Origin: Myroides profundi
GTDB taxonomy: Bacteria; Bacteroidota; Bacteroidia; Flavobacteriales; Flavobacteriaceae
Assembly (NCBI RefSeq): GCF_000833025.1
Contig: NZ_CP010817.1
Coordinates: 1,302,001 to 1,366,000, forward strand
Length of the DNA stretch: 64,000 bases
Direction of reading: 5' to 3'
Shown: positions 54,404 through 63,134 of the stretch, one piece after another
Layout: every line of letters starts with the position of its first letter
Position numbering within the stretch: position 1 is the first letter of the stretch
Notes under the pieces: model-generated
Told to the model about the DNA's origin: nothing
What the model saw: the letters and a program-made list of their open reading frames with translations, nothing else
The model's database searches: none
Made by a program: the position numbers and the translations under genes

Positions 54404-55735
54404 TTATAAATTACCGATTACCTTTTGTATTTGATAATATTCTATTTTAGCATTGATCTCTGCTGTAGTGAGGTCGAATTGAGCTTGTAACAGTTGTGTT
54501 TCTGCATCTAATAAGTCTGTCAATAAAGACTGTTGATTAAAGTAACTATTTCTGATAATACGCAATGTTTCTGTAGTTTGCTTGATGTTTTTTTCAGCAA
54601 CTGAGATTCTTTGTAACGTTTCTGTATATTTTACATAAGATGCTCTAAGTTCATTTTTTAACTGATCTACTTTTTGTTCTCTTTCTACTTTTTGTTTTGA
54701 GATAAAGGACTGCTGGCTTATTTTCTGATGCTTGGTGTGATATAAGTTAGAGATAGGAATATTGAGTTTAAGACCTATCTGTCCCATACCGTATAAGGCA
54801 TCAGCATAAGGATATGCCTTATTCTGTGGATAGTTAAAACTGTAATCAGCGAACAAACTTACCTTAGGAAGTATTTTTGCTTGGAGTTGTTTTAAATCCA
54901 ATTCACTTCGTTGAATATCATTATCAGCTATTTGCAGCTCATAAGCGTTTTGTAATGCTTTTTCTAAATAAGATTCATAAGAGGATTCTAAGTTTATTTC
55001 TTCCTTTAAATCCTTATATAATGGTGTTAGAGGAGCTAGTTCATCACGCCCCATTAGCAAATTAAGTTGCTGTTGGATAATCAGAATGTTGTTTTCTATT
55101 TCTGTCAATAGCATTTGATGATTAGACAAGGTCACCTCAGAACGCAACACATCACTTTTCAGAATAGTACCATTCTTGTATAGACTGTTAATCTCAGCAA
55201 GTTGTTTATTGTCTTGTTTTATCTCTTTTTCGACAAGATCTTTATAATGTGTATGGCGTATTAGCGTATAAAAGAGTTTTGTACTTTCTAGTTTGACTTC
55301 AGCTAACGAAAGTTGGAGTAGTGAATGAATAGAGGCTAGATCTACTTCTTGTATTTTAATCTCTCTGTTTTTGCTCAGTCCATTGTACAGTATTACATCT
55401 GTCGCTAACATTGAACTATAGTTGGTTGAGTTGATCCTAACTGTTGTAGGCTTGTTTAGAAAACCATCTTCATATAGGGGCATATCTGATAGTCTACTAT
55501 AACTACCTTGTAAGTTTATAGTAGGAAGTTGGCTTGCTTTTGTATTTTTAATATTTTCTTGTTGCGCTTTCTCATTTAATTGTATTGCTTTTATTTTTTT
55601 ATGATTCTCTTGCGTAAGTTCCCATATTCTGTCTAAATCAAAAGTGTTTTTATCATCCTTAATAGATTGGGGTAGTGCTTTTTGACCTATTATGAGCAAA
55701 AAGACTATTAGGTATAAAAAGTTGTTCTGTTTCAT
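54404..55735 (-). CDS. TolC-family outer-membrane channel
   Basis: This is a 443-residue outer-membrane efflux protein with a signal peptide (about 1-22, no lipobox) and two coiled-coil repeats typical of TolC. It is the first gene of the minus-strand operon TolC-HlyD-MFS. The promoter (TAGTTTTG at 55755-55762) has a perfect palindrome just upstream. It is distinct from the lipoprotein channel at 41608. Confidence 0.92.
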   Translation of the reverse strand: MKQNNFLYLIVFLLIIGQKALPQSIKDDKNTFDLDRIWELTQENHKKIKAIQLNEKAQQENIKNTKASQLPTINLQGSYSRLSDMPLYEDGFLNKPTTVRINSTNYSSMLATDVILYNGLSKNREIKIQEVDLASIHSLLQLSLAEVKLESTKLFYTLIRHTHYKDLVEKEIKQDNKQLAEINSLYKNGTILKSDVLRSEVTLSNHQMLLTEIENNILIIQQQLNLLMGRDELAPLTPLYKDLKEEINLESSYESYLEKALQNAYELQIADNDIQRSELDLKQLQAKILPKVSLFADYSFNYPQNKAYPYADALYGMGQIGLKLNIPISNLYHTKHQKISQQSFISKQKVEREQKVDQLKNELRASYVKYTETLQRISVAEKNIKQTTETLRIIRNSYFNQQSLLTDLLDAETQLLQAQFDLTTAEINAKIEYYQIQKVIGNL

Positions 55736-55754
55736 GTATTCTATTTATTTACTG

Positions 55755-55762
55755 CAAAACTA
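55755..55762 (-). promoter_or_regulatory. Promoter -7 box of the TolC-HlyD-MFS operon
   Basis: TAGTTTTG on the minus strand matches TAnnTTTG, 19 bases before the TolC start. Confidence 0.65.
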
Positions 55763-55764
55763 GA

Positions 55765-55779
55765 TTAGAATGATTCTAA
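55765..55779. promoter_or_regulatory. Perfect 7-1-7 palindrome, candidate Fur-family operator
   Basis: TTAGAAT, a central G, then ATTCTAA: exactly symmetric and in the form NNNNAATNATTNNNN shared by Fur, PerR and Zur boxes. It lies directly upstream of the -7 box of the TolC operon, where a repressor would block RNA polymerase, and 43 bases before the divergent AraC gene. Confidence 0.65.
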
Positions 55780-55822
55780 GTGTTTTATATAACTAGCCAA
55801 TATTTTACTTATTTTAGCCATT

Positions 55823-56626
55823 ATGGAAATGTTATTACAAACAGAAAAGGAAATAGATCAATACAAGGATAGTATCTATATTATGCGAGAGCAATTAGAA
55901 CATAGGTTTCCTCCTCATAAGCACAATAAGAGTCAGATACTACTAGTATCTGGAGGGATCGCTTATCTAAAGACAAAAGAAAGAGAGTATTATATACCAG
56001 CTCAGCATTATGTATGGATACCTAAAGGGATGATACACAATGTGAAGTCTAATACTACGGATGTCGTGATTCTAAATATCTACTTCTATGAAGAAGATAC
56101 TGATGTGGAGCATCGCTTTATGGAGCGTTTAGGTATTTACCCAGTGAGTAATTTGATGTATGAGATGTTGATTTATGCTAGGCAGTGGAAGGGAATTATC
56201 CTACCTGATACTTGGGCTTATGAGTTTCTATCTACGATGAAGCACTACATTATGCAGCATCCAGGTAAGTCATTTTCTATTCAATTGCCTACAACAGAAG
56301 AACCTAAAATGTTGTTGATCACAGAGTATATGCAAAAGAATTTAGGTGAAGCATTAACACTAAATGTAATGGCTGAGGTATTTGGCTATAGTGTGAGGAC
56401 ATTGACAAGATTATTTAAATCTCATTTAGATATTTCGTTTTTGCAATATTTAAAGATGGTAAGAATGATTAAGGCTATGGAGCTTCTGATGAGTACAGAT
56501 AAGAATGTGAGTGAAGTAGCCTTTGATGTTGGCTATTCTAGTATTGCTGCTTTTAGTAATACTTTTCAGCAATTGTTTAATGTAAGACCAAGTGATTTCC
56601 AGATTTCAATGCACAATATAAAGTAA
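55823..56626 (+). CDS. AraC-family transcriptional regulator (cupin sensor)
   Basis: This is a 267-residue regulator with an N-terminal cupin (HRFPPHKHNKSQ near 28-40, typical of AraC_binding) and a double helix-turn-helix (about 165-262, with AFDVGYSSIAAFSNTFQQLF). It is transcribed divergently from the TolC-HlyD-MFS operon and shares an 87-base control region with it, so it probably regulates that exporter, perhaps responding to the exported molecule. Confidence 0.9.
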   Translation: MEMLLQTEKEIDQYKDSIYIMREQLEHRFPPHKHNKSQILLVSGGIAYLKTKEREYYIPAQHYVWIPKGMIHNVKSNTTDVVILNIYFYEEDTDVEHRFMERLGIYPVSNLMYEMLIYARQWKGIILPDTWAYEFLSTMKHYIMQHPGKSFSIQLPTTEEPKMLLITEYMQKNLGEALTLNVMAEVFGYSVRTLTRLFKSHLDISFLQYLKMVRMIKAMELLMSTDKNVSEVAFDVGYSSIAAFSNTFQQLFNVRPSDFQISMHNIK

Positions 56627-56708
56627 AAGATAGTATATGCTTTTTCTAGAATTTATAATTGTAGAAATATCTTGTAAATTGCTTTGTAATATTACCAACT
56701 AAAGAAAT

Positions 56709-57359
56709 ATGAAACTAATTAATGCAATAGAATTAGTACCGTTTAATTATGCTAAAAGCGACTATCAGAGTCCTATAGGGAGTACTGCAGAGTGCCCAAA
56801 AGAATGGAATGCTTTCTGAAATAGAAGTTTGTCAGATAGTAGTCTAGGGCATTTAGTAGCAGTAAAAGAAGGTTCTTTTTTAGTGGATATACACTCTATG
56901 GATGAAGATGCTCTATCTGTAGTTATAGAGAAGGAATTAGAGGAGATAGAGCTAGAAGAATATGAGAATCAAATCGCTAAATTAGCAGGTGGTATCATTG
57001 TTATAGAGGGAGAGGTAATTCTTCAAGAACCAATGTGCTGTTCTGATATGGATAGTTGTAGAGATTGGTTAGCAATAGTTGACAGTGAAGAAGATACTTG
57101 GATACAGTTATGGATAGGGCATCCGTGGGTGTTTTATAGGAGAAGAGAAGGAAAGGTAGAGTTCTCAGACTATACAAACGATATGCTTGAAGACGATGAG
57201 ATAAGAGTAAAATGGAGCATTATAGAAGAGGACTTAGTAAAAGAGTTAGAACAATTAGATCGAGAATTAGCTATCTTTAAACAGAAGATCAGTAATGCCT
57301 TAATCAAAAAGGGATTTGCAGAGGCAGACAATATGGCTACCCTAATGGTAGGAGTATAA
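56709..57359 (+). pseudogene. Hypothetical gene interrupted by an in-frame TGA
   Basis: From ATG 56709 the frame reads 36 codons (MKLINAIELVPFNYAKSDYQ...PKEWNAF), then TGA at 56817-56819, then continues open in the same frame to 57359. A single G-to-A change in a TGG codon would explain it. Restart at a TTG (56829) would give 176 residues. The protein is acidic, with a coiled-coil tail (about codons 175-205). I do not recognise the family. It lies between two AraC regulator genes. Confidence 0.7.
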
Positions 57360-57388
57360 TAAAGATAAAAATACATGATACAGAAGAG

Positions 57389-58201
57389 ATGAAAGAGATT
57401 TTTGAAACCTTTAGTCCTAAGAATGCTTTAGTAAAGAAGTATGTGGACTATTACTACTTAGATATAAAGCCGAATAATGAGGTGAGAGAGTACCAGTGCT
57501 TTCCTCATTATAATAATACGATTTCTATCTATGCCTCTCATCAACTAGCTAGTGATGGTTCGATGGCGTTTAATGAAGGAGCAGATGATTATCAGATATT
57601 CACTCCTATTAGAGAAGATATACTTCATGTGAGGCAGGTGGGGAGAGTACACAGAGTCGTTATTGTCTTTCATCCATTGGGGATACAGCAGTTTTATCGC
57701 CATTTAAGTTTTGTCAATCTGATTACTGATTATAAGTTTATGGAAGTAGGTGAATTAGCAGAAGTTTTTGCTACTACTGATGTAGATATTATTACTACAT
57801 TATTAGATACAGCGCTAGAGAAGAGATATAAGCCATTCTCAAATAGCCTTCTAGAACAAACAATAGATTATATCTTCAGTGAAGAGAATAACTTCTCTGT
57901 ACAAGAGTTAGCAGATAGACTAGGAGTGAGCAGACAACATCTAAATAGAGTTTTTAAGGCCAATATGGGAGTATCTTTAAAGAGGTTTTATGATATCTAT
58001 TTGTTTAGAAGAACGGTGAACCAGAAACTCTATACCTCTCCTGAAGAGAAATTGACTGATATTGCTTATCGCTTTAATTTTAATGATCAGTCACATCTAA
58101 TAAAGACTTATAAGGCAATGACTAATAATTCTCCTAAAAACTTCTTTGAGAAAGGAACTAAACTAGGAAGTAAAGATACTTTTTGGCATCTAGAGAAATA
58201 G
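57389..58201 (+). CDS. AraC-family transcriptional regulator
   Basis: This is a 270-residue regulator. The N-terminal domain (about 1-150) is of the type found in Bacteroidetes AraC proteins, with CFPHYNNTISIY near 33. The C-terminal AraC double helix-turn-helix spans about 165-262, with SVQELADRLGVSRQHLNRVF and a closing TNNSPKNFF. It starts 29 bases after the broken gene and its stop abuts the esterase-type gene, suggesting co-transcription and a regulatory link. Confidence 0.88.
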   Translation: MKEIFETFSPKNALVKKYVDYYYLDIKPNNEVREYQCFPHYNNTISIYASHQLASDGSMAFNEGADDYQIFTPIREDILHVRQVGRVHRVVIVFHPLGIQQFYRHLSFVNLITDYKFMEVGELAEVFATTDVDIITTLLDTALEKRYKPFSNSLLEQTIDYIFSEENNFSVQELADRLGVSRQHLNRVFKANMGVSLKRFYDIYLFRRTVNQKLYTSPEEKLTDIAYRFNFNDQSHLIKTYKAMTNNSPKNFFEKGTKLGSKDTFWHLEK

Positions 58202-58267
58202 ATGTTCCATTTGTACAATTTTAGTATTGTAGTGTTGTTTACTTTCGCTTTATTAATAATTAGAATT

Positions 58268-59947
58268 ATGAAGGGATATCATGTACTACTAGCATTTATG
58301 TTTAGTATCGTTAGTTTCGGACAGAATACATACTCTAAGTTGATCAATCAAGCAGATGATTTGTTAGAAGAGCATCAGGATGAACAAAGTAAAAGACAAG
58401 CTTTTTCTCTTTATGAAAAGGCGTTTAAGTCATTTCCAGATAGTATAACAGCAGCTGATTTATCAGAAATATCAATCATTGCCTCGGAGTTGAAAGAAGC
58501 AGATAAAGCCTTTGCTTATCTATATCGGTTGATAAAGATAGAACGTGCACAATACGGCTTCCCAGGTTGGCAAAATGTAACAAACAAAAGTGCTTTAGAG
58601 GAATACAAGAACTTATTAGATGATCCTAGATGGGTTTCTATGATGCGTGAAGCACATGCGTTAAAAGCTAAGTTTGATGTAAATCTAAAAAAGGAAGAGG
58701 AAGAATTCTATAAGGTGAAATCTACTAAAGAGTTAACCTCTACTAATGGAAAGAAATTATATGAAGAAATCAAAGTGTACAATCCTTATCTACCTAAAGC
58801 AAAACAAGATTATTCTATCAGCTTTGCTATAAATGATACGGTGAAGACTTCTTTCTTTATTCATTTGCCTAAGAACTATTCTCCAGAGAAGGAATACCCT
58901 GTATTATTCTTTTTGCATGGAGCAGTTAGATATAATAATCTTCAAGAGTTTCAGACCAAAGAACTTAGTTTAGGAGGATGGAATAGATACTATACGAAAT
59001 ATGGAGATCTAAATGAGGTGATATTAATATTCCCAAGTGGAGGTAAGAAGTATAATTGGATGACATCTAATGATGGCTTCTTTATGATACCTGCTATGCT
59101 GAGAGAAGTTAAGAAGGCTATTAATGTAGATGATAATAAGGTATTTATCGCAGGGCATTCTAATGGAGCGACGGGTTCATTCTCTTATCTGATGAAAGAC
59201 TCTTCTCCATTTGCAGGGTTCTATGGGTTTAATACTCAACCTAAGGTATTCACAGGAGGAACTTTTATAGAGAATATAAAGAATCGTTCTTTTATCAACT
59301 TCTCTACAGATGAGGACTATTATTATCCACCTAATGCAAATGATTCTTTTACAGCCATGATGAATGAGTTAAAGGCTGACTATAAAGAGTATCGTTATAG
59401 CGGTTTTCCACATTGGTTCCCAGAGTTCGATGAGTCAGAACCAGCTTATGAGATATTGTTCAAAGATCTTAAGGAGAGACAACGCAAGAGCTTTAATAAA
59501 GAGTTGACATGGGAGTTTGATGACAATGTTTATGGAGGTGTGGATTGGTTGACTAATATCAAATTAGATACGCTTGGCCAGAAAGCAGATTGGCATAAAG
59601 AACGAAACTTTAAAATTACCAAATGGCTAGAGTATGATAAAGTTGAAAAGTTACAAACGGTAGAGGTAGACAAGAATGCTTTCGATATGCCACGCTTATC
59701 AGCTAAGGCTGTAGCCCGTTATAAAGACAATGAATTTAGAATAGAAACATCACGTGTTAAATCCTTATCTATTGCTATTTCTCCTGAAATGGTAAACCTG
59801 AAGAACAAGGTTAAAGTATATGTCAATGGAAAATTGTACTATGATGAGAAAGTAGATTACGATACTGCATTCATGCTAGATAATTTTGATAAGACTAGAG
59901 AGAGAAAGACGATTTGGATTAATAAGATTGATATTACAGTAGAATAA
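58268..59947 (+). CDS. Exported alpha/beta-hydrolase (esterase) with N-terminal helical region
   Basis: This is a 559-residue protein from ATG 58268; the upstream ATG at 58202 would add a second hydrophobic stretch before the signal peptide. The signal peptide spans about 1-19. Helical TPR-like repeats occupy about 25-130. An alpha/beta hydrolase domain (about 185-400) has the oxyanion HGAV near 217, nucleophile GHSNG (Ser298) and a late His in PHWFPEFD. A beta-sandwich-like tail follows. It resembles esterase-D or PHB-depolymerase-like enzymes. The substrate is unknown. Confidence 0.78.
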   Translation: MKGYHVLLAFMFSIVSFGQNTYSKLINQADDLLEEHQDEQSKRQAFSLYEKAFKSFPDSITAADLSEISIIASELKEADKAFAYLYRLIKIERAQYGFPGWQNVTNKSALEEYKNLLDDPRWVSMMREAHALKAKFDVNLKKEEEEFYKVKSTKELTSTNGKKLYEEIKVYNPYLPKAKQDYSISFAINDTVKTSFFIHLPKNYSPEKEYPVLFFLHGAVRYNNLQEFQTKELSLGGWNRYYTKYGDLNEVILIFPSGGKKYNWMTSNDGFFMIPAMLREVKKAINVDDNKVFIAGHSNGATGSFSYLMKDSSPFAGFYGFNTQPKVFTGGTFIENIKNRSFINFSTDEDYYYPPNANDSFTAMMNELKADYKEYRYSGFPHWFPEFDESEPAYEILFKDLKERQRKSFNKELTWEFDDNVYGGVDWLTNIKLDTLGQKADWHKERNFKITKWLEYDKVEKLQTVEVDKNAFDMPRLSAKAVARYKDNEFRIETSRVKSLSIAISPEMVNLKNKVKVYVNGKLYYDEKVDYDTAFMLDNFDKTRERKTIWINKIDITVE

Positions 59948-59952
59948 GACAA

Positions 59953-59983
59953 TAGAGCTAGTAGAAATACTAGCTTTTTTGGG
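59953..59983 (+). terminator. Intrinsic terminator of the esterase gene
   Basis: AGCTAGTA pairs with TACTAGCT, followed by TTTTT. Confidence 0.88.
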
Positions 59984-60016
59984 TTTAATGTACTTTTAAT
60001 AAAATAGGTAGAAACG

Positions 60017-60415
60017 ATGGAGAGAATGTATCAGAATGATGAATTCGTTTGTGTAGAGTTAAATGGCTTGAGGATAGAGCGCGTAATAACGTGTATGAGT
60101 GATGAATGTGATAATGTAATTGTACTTTATTTAAAAGTAGAAGCTTTAGGTTGGTTTGACTTTTTTATTGACGCAGGTATTGCAGTGATGGAAAAGATAA
60201 AAGAAATAGAAGAGGACGATAGTTATATATACCTAGATAAATCCCAAGAATTAGAGGTCATCGGAGTGAGAATAAAAGGTATCTATTGCCAGTCTGTCGA
60301 AAGTAGTTGTCGCTTGACTATAGTATTAGATAATAGTGTAAATCTAATATTACAATCAATTGATATGAAGGATTATGAAAGTGATGTAGAGCTGTTGCTT
60401 TTAGATCTTGGATAA
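60017..60415 (+). CDS. Hypothetical acidic protein
   Basis: This is a 132-residue protein rich in Glu, Asp and Val with alternating strands, likely beta-rich and cytoplasmic. No family is recognised. Four or so Cys are scattered without a metal-site pattern. The promoter was not identified. It has the small-acidic-protein character of the orphans at 7.0, 34.3 and 56.7 kb. Confidence 0.6.
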   Translation: MERMYQNDEFVCVELNGLRIERVITCMSDECDNVIVLYLKVEALGWFDFFIDAGIAVMEKIKEIEEDDSYIYLDKSQELEVIGVRIKGIYCQSVESSCRLTIVLDNSVNLILQSIDMKDYESDVELLLLDLG

Positions 60416-60568
60416 AAGAGGGGCGGCTATCTCATCAGTGGATTAAGATATATTATCATTTATACAATACATTTTTTGTAGTACTATTCCCATCTTTCAA
60501 TTATTTATTTAAATTAGCTTTGAGTTTTTAGGAATAAATCATCTCTAACTTTAACAAATAATCATTAG

Positions 60569-61135
60569 ATGAAACAAAAGATTAAAAATTATAGTATTCA
60601 CTTTATCAAAGAGATTATTCCTGTCGTGGTAGGTATTCTTATTGCTCTTTTTATTGATAATTGGAACGCTCATAGAAAAGACCAAGCCTATATCAATCAA
60701 GTGTTTTCGACTGTTCATAGTGAGCTAAAAGAATCTAGAGAAGAAATAGAGTTTATTCTCCCTATACAGAAAGATTTGGTCAAAGCCTTAGAAAAACACG
60801 CTGATAACGAAGAGAAAAGTCTACAACAGATAGTCATGGAATCTAAGGGAATCTTCATTCCTCAGATTAAAACAACTGCGTGGCGCTCTATTGCAGCGAC
60901 TAAGATTGATCTAATCGATTATGATAAGGTAGCTGCTATGACTAATATCGAAGACTTAAAGCAAATGTTAAGCAATAAAAGTGCTTTTCTAATGAATCTT
61001 TTGTATTCTAATATGGATAAGACGGATAAGAGCATCAAACAGACTTTTAAGATGGTCGTATTAGATATTATTCAGACGGAAAATACGCTAGAACAGCGTA
61101 TAGAGCTGATGGAGAAAGAAGGAGATAAGAAGTGA
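60569..61135 (+). CDS. DUF6090 family membrane protein
   Basis: This is a 188-residue protein with one N-terminal membrane helix (IIPVVVGILIALFIDNWN, about 16-33), which is the diagnostic start of DUF6090. It is followed by a helical soluble region (about 40-185). The family is common in Flavobacteria, often in multiple copies, with unknown function. It is monocistronic. Confidence 0.75.
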   Translation: MKQKIKNYSIHFIKEIIPVVVGILIALFIDNWNAHRKDQAYINQVFSTVHSELKESREEIEFILPIQKDLVKALEKHADNEEKSLQQIVMESKGIFIPQIKTTAWRSIAATKIDLIDYDKVAAMTNIEDLKQMLSNKSAFLMNLLYSNMDKTDKSIKQTFKMVVLDIIQTENTLEQRIELMEKEGDKK

Positions 61136-61497
61136 TAACTGTGGTGTTTCTTTTTAATGTATAACCTAGTGAATTAACTGTTTATGAAGTATGTTTTTTC
61201 TTTTTATAACTCCATTAAAGATAGCGTTCTAAGCAAATACCTTATTCTCGATTTAAGAAATAAGTCTATTTTGTGTAAACCTATTTTAGGACGAGACAGT
61301 TTGATTTTGATGAAAATGAGAGGAAGGTGTTCTTAAATCTAGTATATTACCAATGCTTTGATAATAATAGTTTAACAACTTTTAAAGCTATGAAAACAAA
61401 CAATGTAATGGATTATGCAAGTATAGGTCTGAGGAATATATTTCTAATTTAATCGTTTTTATGGAAATGGGATATTTAAGAAAAAATATTAAATGAT
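61136..61497. other. Non-coding gap
   Basis: About 360 AT-rich bases. A 20-codon frame beginning at ATG 61390 (MKTNNVMDYASIGL) ends at once and could be a decayed gene start. Nothing else is seen. Confidence 0.45.
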
Positions 61498-61803
61498 ATG
61501 ATGAAGATAATATTGAAGTTGTTTGTTATATCTCTAATTTTTAGCGGATGTACTAAAGAGCAAAAAAAACTGATTAATAAAGAGCAGAAAAGTATAATTA
61601 TGTATTGTGCTATAGAAGATTTTGACTTTTTAGTATTAAATGGAGAATCGTATAGTTCAAGTAATCTAGAATATAGAGGTATTTATAAGTTAAAGAACGT
61701 TTTTATGAGTTCAAATAGTCAAGGATATGCGTTGAGTGTTTATACTGATACTACTATTTCTTTTAATAGATATGATTTAGTTAGTTTCAAACTTCAAGAT
61801 TAA
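61498..61803 (+). CDS. Small hypothetical lipoprotein
   Basis: This is a 101-residue protein with a lipoprotein signal ending FSGC (Cys18), followed by a short beta-rich domain. Two ATG codons (61498, 61501) are adjacent and equivalent. The 3' end overlaps the convergent gene at 61777 by 27 bases. No family is recognised. It may be exported to the periplasm or outer membrane. Confidence 0.6.
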   Translation: MMKIILKLFVISLIFSGCTKEQKKLINKEQKSIIMYCAIEDFDFLVLNGESYSSSNLEYRGIYKLKNVFMSSNSQGYALSVYTDTTISFNRYDLVSFKLQD

Positions 61804-62247
61804 TTTGTCAATTCTTCTTTTGTTTTGTTGTTGTAGTAATGAAGGAAGTAAATTCATTACTATGTTTATAAGGAAAATTATAAAAGCCAAAAGATATTCT
61901 TGATTGTATATTTTCCAAATAATTATAACTGAAACAAAAATGAGTGCAAATAAGTGATCTATTTCAGCTTTAGTCATTTCTTTTCGAATAGTTTTTACAT
62001 CAGAAATATTCATTTTTTTATCAAATTTTAGTTTAGGGTTTAAAAATTTGAAAAATGTATTTTTTATCATCCATTTAATTACTTCAACTCCAAGAATTTT
62101 ATTTGTCATTTCGTTTTTTACAAAATTTAGATTCGATAATTTTTTGCTGTAAAATTCCGTTTTTCTTATTAATGTAGTCATAATCATACCCACAATGAAA
62201 GAGATGAATATAATTGAAATGCTGAAACTTAAATATGTAAATAACAT
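61777..62247 (-). CDS. Small membrane protein, possibly CrtO-acyltransferase-like
   Basis: This is a 156-residue protein with hydrophobic segments at about 5-25, 97-113 and 117-137. The C-terminal NIVMNLLPSLLQQQNKRRI stretch recalls the NxxPxLxQxYNRxR ending of small membrane proteins annotated as CrtO (glycosyl-diaponeurosporenoate acyltransferase) type. The match is partial, so the family is tentative. It is convergent with the lipoprotein gene and overlaps it. Confidence 0.5.
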   Translation of the reverse strand: MLFTYLSFSISIIFISFIVGMIMTTLIRKTEFYSKKLSNLNFVKNEMTNKILGVEVIKWMIKNTFFKFLNPKLKFDKKMNISDVKTIRKEMTKAEIDHLFALIFVSVIIIWKIYNQEYLLAFIIFLINIVMNLLPSLLQQQNKRRIDKLILKFETN

Positions 62248-62513
62248 TGTAATATAATTTATGATTATTTTTTATTAATTATTTGCTAAAATATTAAAAA
62301 AAGTAATGTAAAAGTTTGTTTATTTTGAAATATATGGTTTAAAATGTTTTCTGTTAGGTCGTTTCATTACTATGATGTCAGTTTGGAGTAGTTTGCTTGT
62401 CCCGTTTAAGAGTAAATCATTTTGTAAGTTTTATTTGAGCACCTCAAAGCATAACTAGTTGTTATTTTTAAAGTAAACCTTATGATAGGTGCAAAAAAGG
62501 TGCACAAGGGTAT

Positions 62514-62548
62514 AAAAAAAGCCCGATAACGAGTGTTATCGGGCTTTT
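62514..62548 (-). terminator. Terminator of tRNA-Ser copy 2
   Basis: Same 14-bp stem and T run as at 45380-45414. Confidence 0.93.
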
Positions 62549-62551
62549 CAG

Positions 62552-62636
62552 CGGAGAAAGAGGGATTCGAACCCCCGGACCTGTTACAGTCAACGGTTTT
62601 CAAGACCGCCGCATTCGACCACTCTGCCATTTCTCC
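62552..62636 (-). tRNA. tRNA-Ser (anticodon UGA), copy 2
   Basis: This class II tRNA of 85 bases is identical to copy 1. Acceptor, D, anticodon (TGA), long variable and T arms are all complete, so both copies should be functional. Confidence 0.97.
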
Positions 62637-62667
62637 AGAGGTCTACATTACTTCCGTATTGCGAGTG

Positions 62668-62697
62668 CAAATATACAGCAAAGTCTGATGTTTGCAA
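62668..62697 (-). promoter_or_regulatory. Promoter of tRNA-Ser copy 2
   Basis: TTG (62695-62697), a 19-base spacer and TATATTTG (62668-62675) on the minus strand. The spacer differs from copy 1, so selection has kept the boxes. Confidence 0.85.
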
Positions 62698-63081
62698 GCG
62701 GTTTGAAGGAAAAAAACAAGTTTTTTGAAGTGTGTTTCTGTAACTAATTTATTTTGAGTTGGTAATGAATGAAAAAAAGCGTATGTTATTTGAGATGGAT
62801 ATAAGTCTTGATGGCCAATTTTTAAATAAGAGGATGAGGTGAGTGTCAAGATTGGTGTTAGTAGGATTGATGTCAATCTAAACAGATGTTTTTAAATAGG
62901 GGGAGGAGAGGCTTTAGTTTGTTATATAGAAAGCTAAGAAGAGGGATTGTTTTTGCTTAAAGGTATTAAGAGTAGGGTCAAAATAAAGAGATTGATAAAG
63001 TATTCTTTTTTTAGTGAGGTAAGTATTGGATGCACTTTATTATTTTACTGTTAAAAAAAATGAGTTAAGCAGTGCTAAATG
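62698..63081. other. Non-coding gap between tRNA-Ser and thrS
   Basis: About 380 bases. An open minus frame over 62643-62876 overlaps the tRNA promoter and has no protein features. No further element is recognised. Confidence 0.5.
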
Positions 63082-63112
63082 TTGCGATTCTATGGTAAAA
63101 CCTGTATATTTG
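63082..63112 (+). promoter_or_regulatory. Promoter of thrS
   Basis: TTG (63082-63084), a 20-base spacer, then TATATTTG (63105-63112), 22 bases before the thrS start. Confidence 0.8.
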
Positions 63113-63134
63113 CATTTTATTTTTTAAAATTATT

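Larger units (their letters stand above)
62512..62676 (-). repeat. Duplicated tRNA-Ser transcription unit, copy 2
   Basis: These 165 bases match 45378-45543 through terminator, tRNA, leader and -7 box. Sequence outside diverges, although the -33 TTG and the 19-base spacing are kept. Confidence 0.92.

Noticed and set aside
56817..56819. TGA as a selenocysteine or other recoded codon
   Set aside because: No SECIS-like hairpin or selenoprotein family is apparent, and Trp-to-stop by one base change explains it more simply.
62406..62630. Minus-strand open frame covering the second tRNA-Ser
   Set aside because: A product of translating the tRNA ([15 protein letters not shown]... is the usual tRNA-Ser artefact).
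45535..62697. The 17-kb inter-tRNA block as an integrative element
   Set aside because: No integrase, relaxase, phage or transposase gene is present, so only the repeat structure is reported.
62643..62876. Minus-strand open frame of 77 codons between tRNA and thrS
   Set aside because: It overlaps the tRNA promoter and has no features of a real protein.
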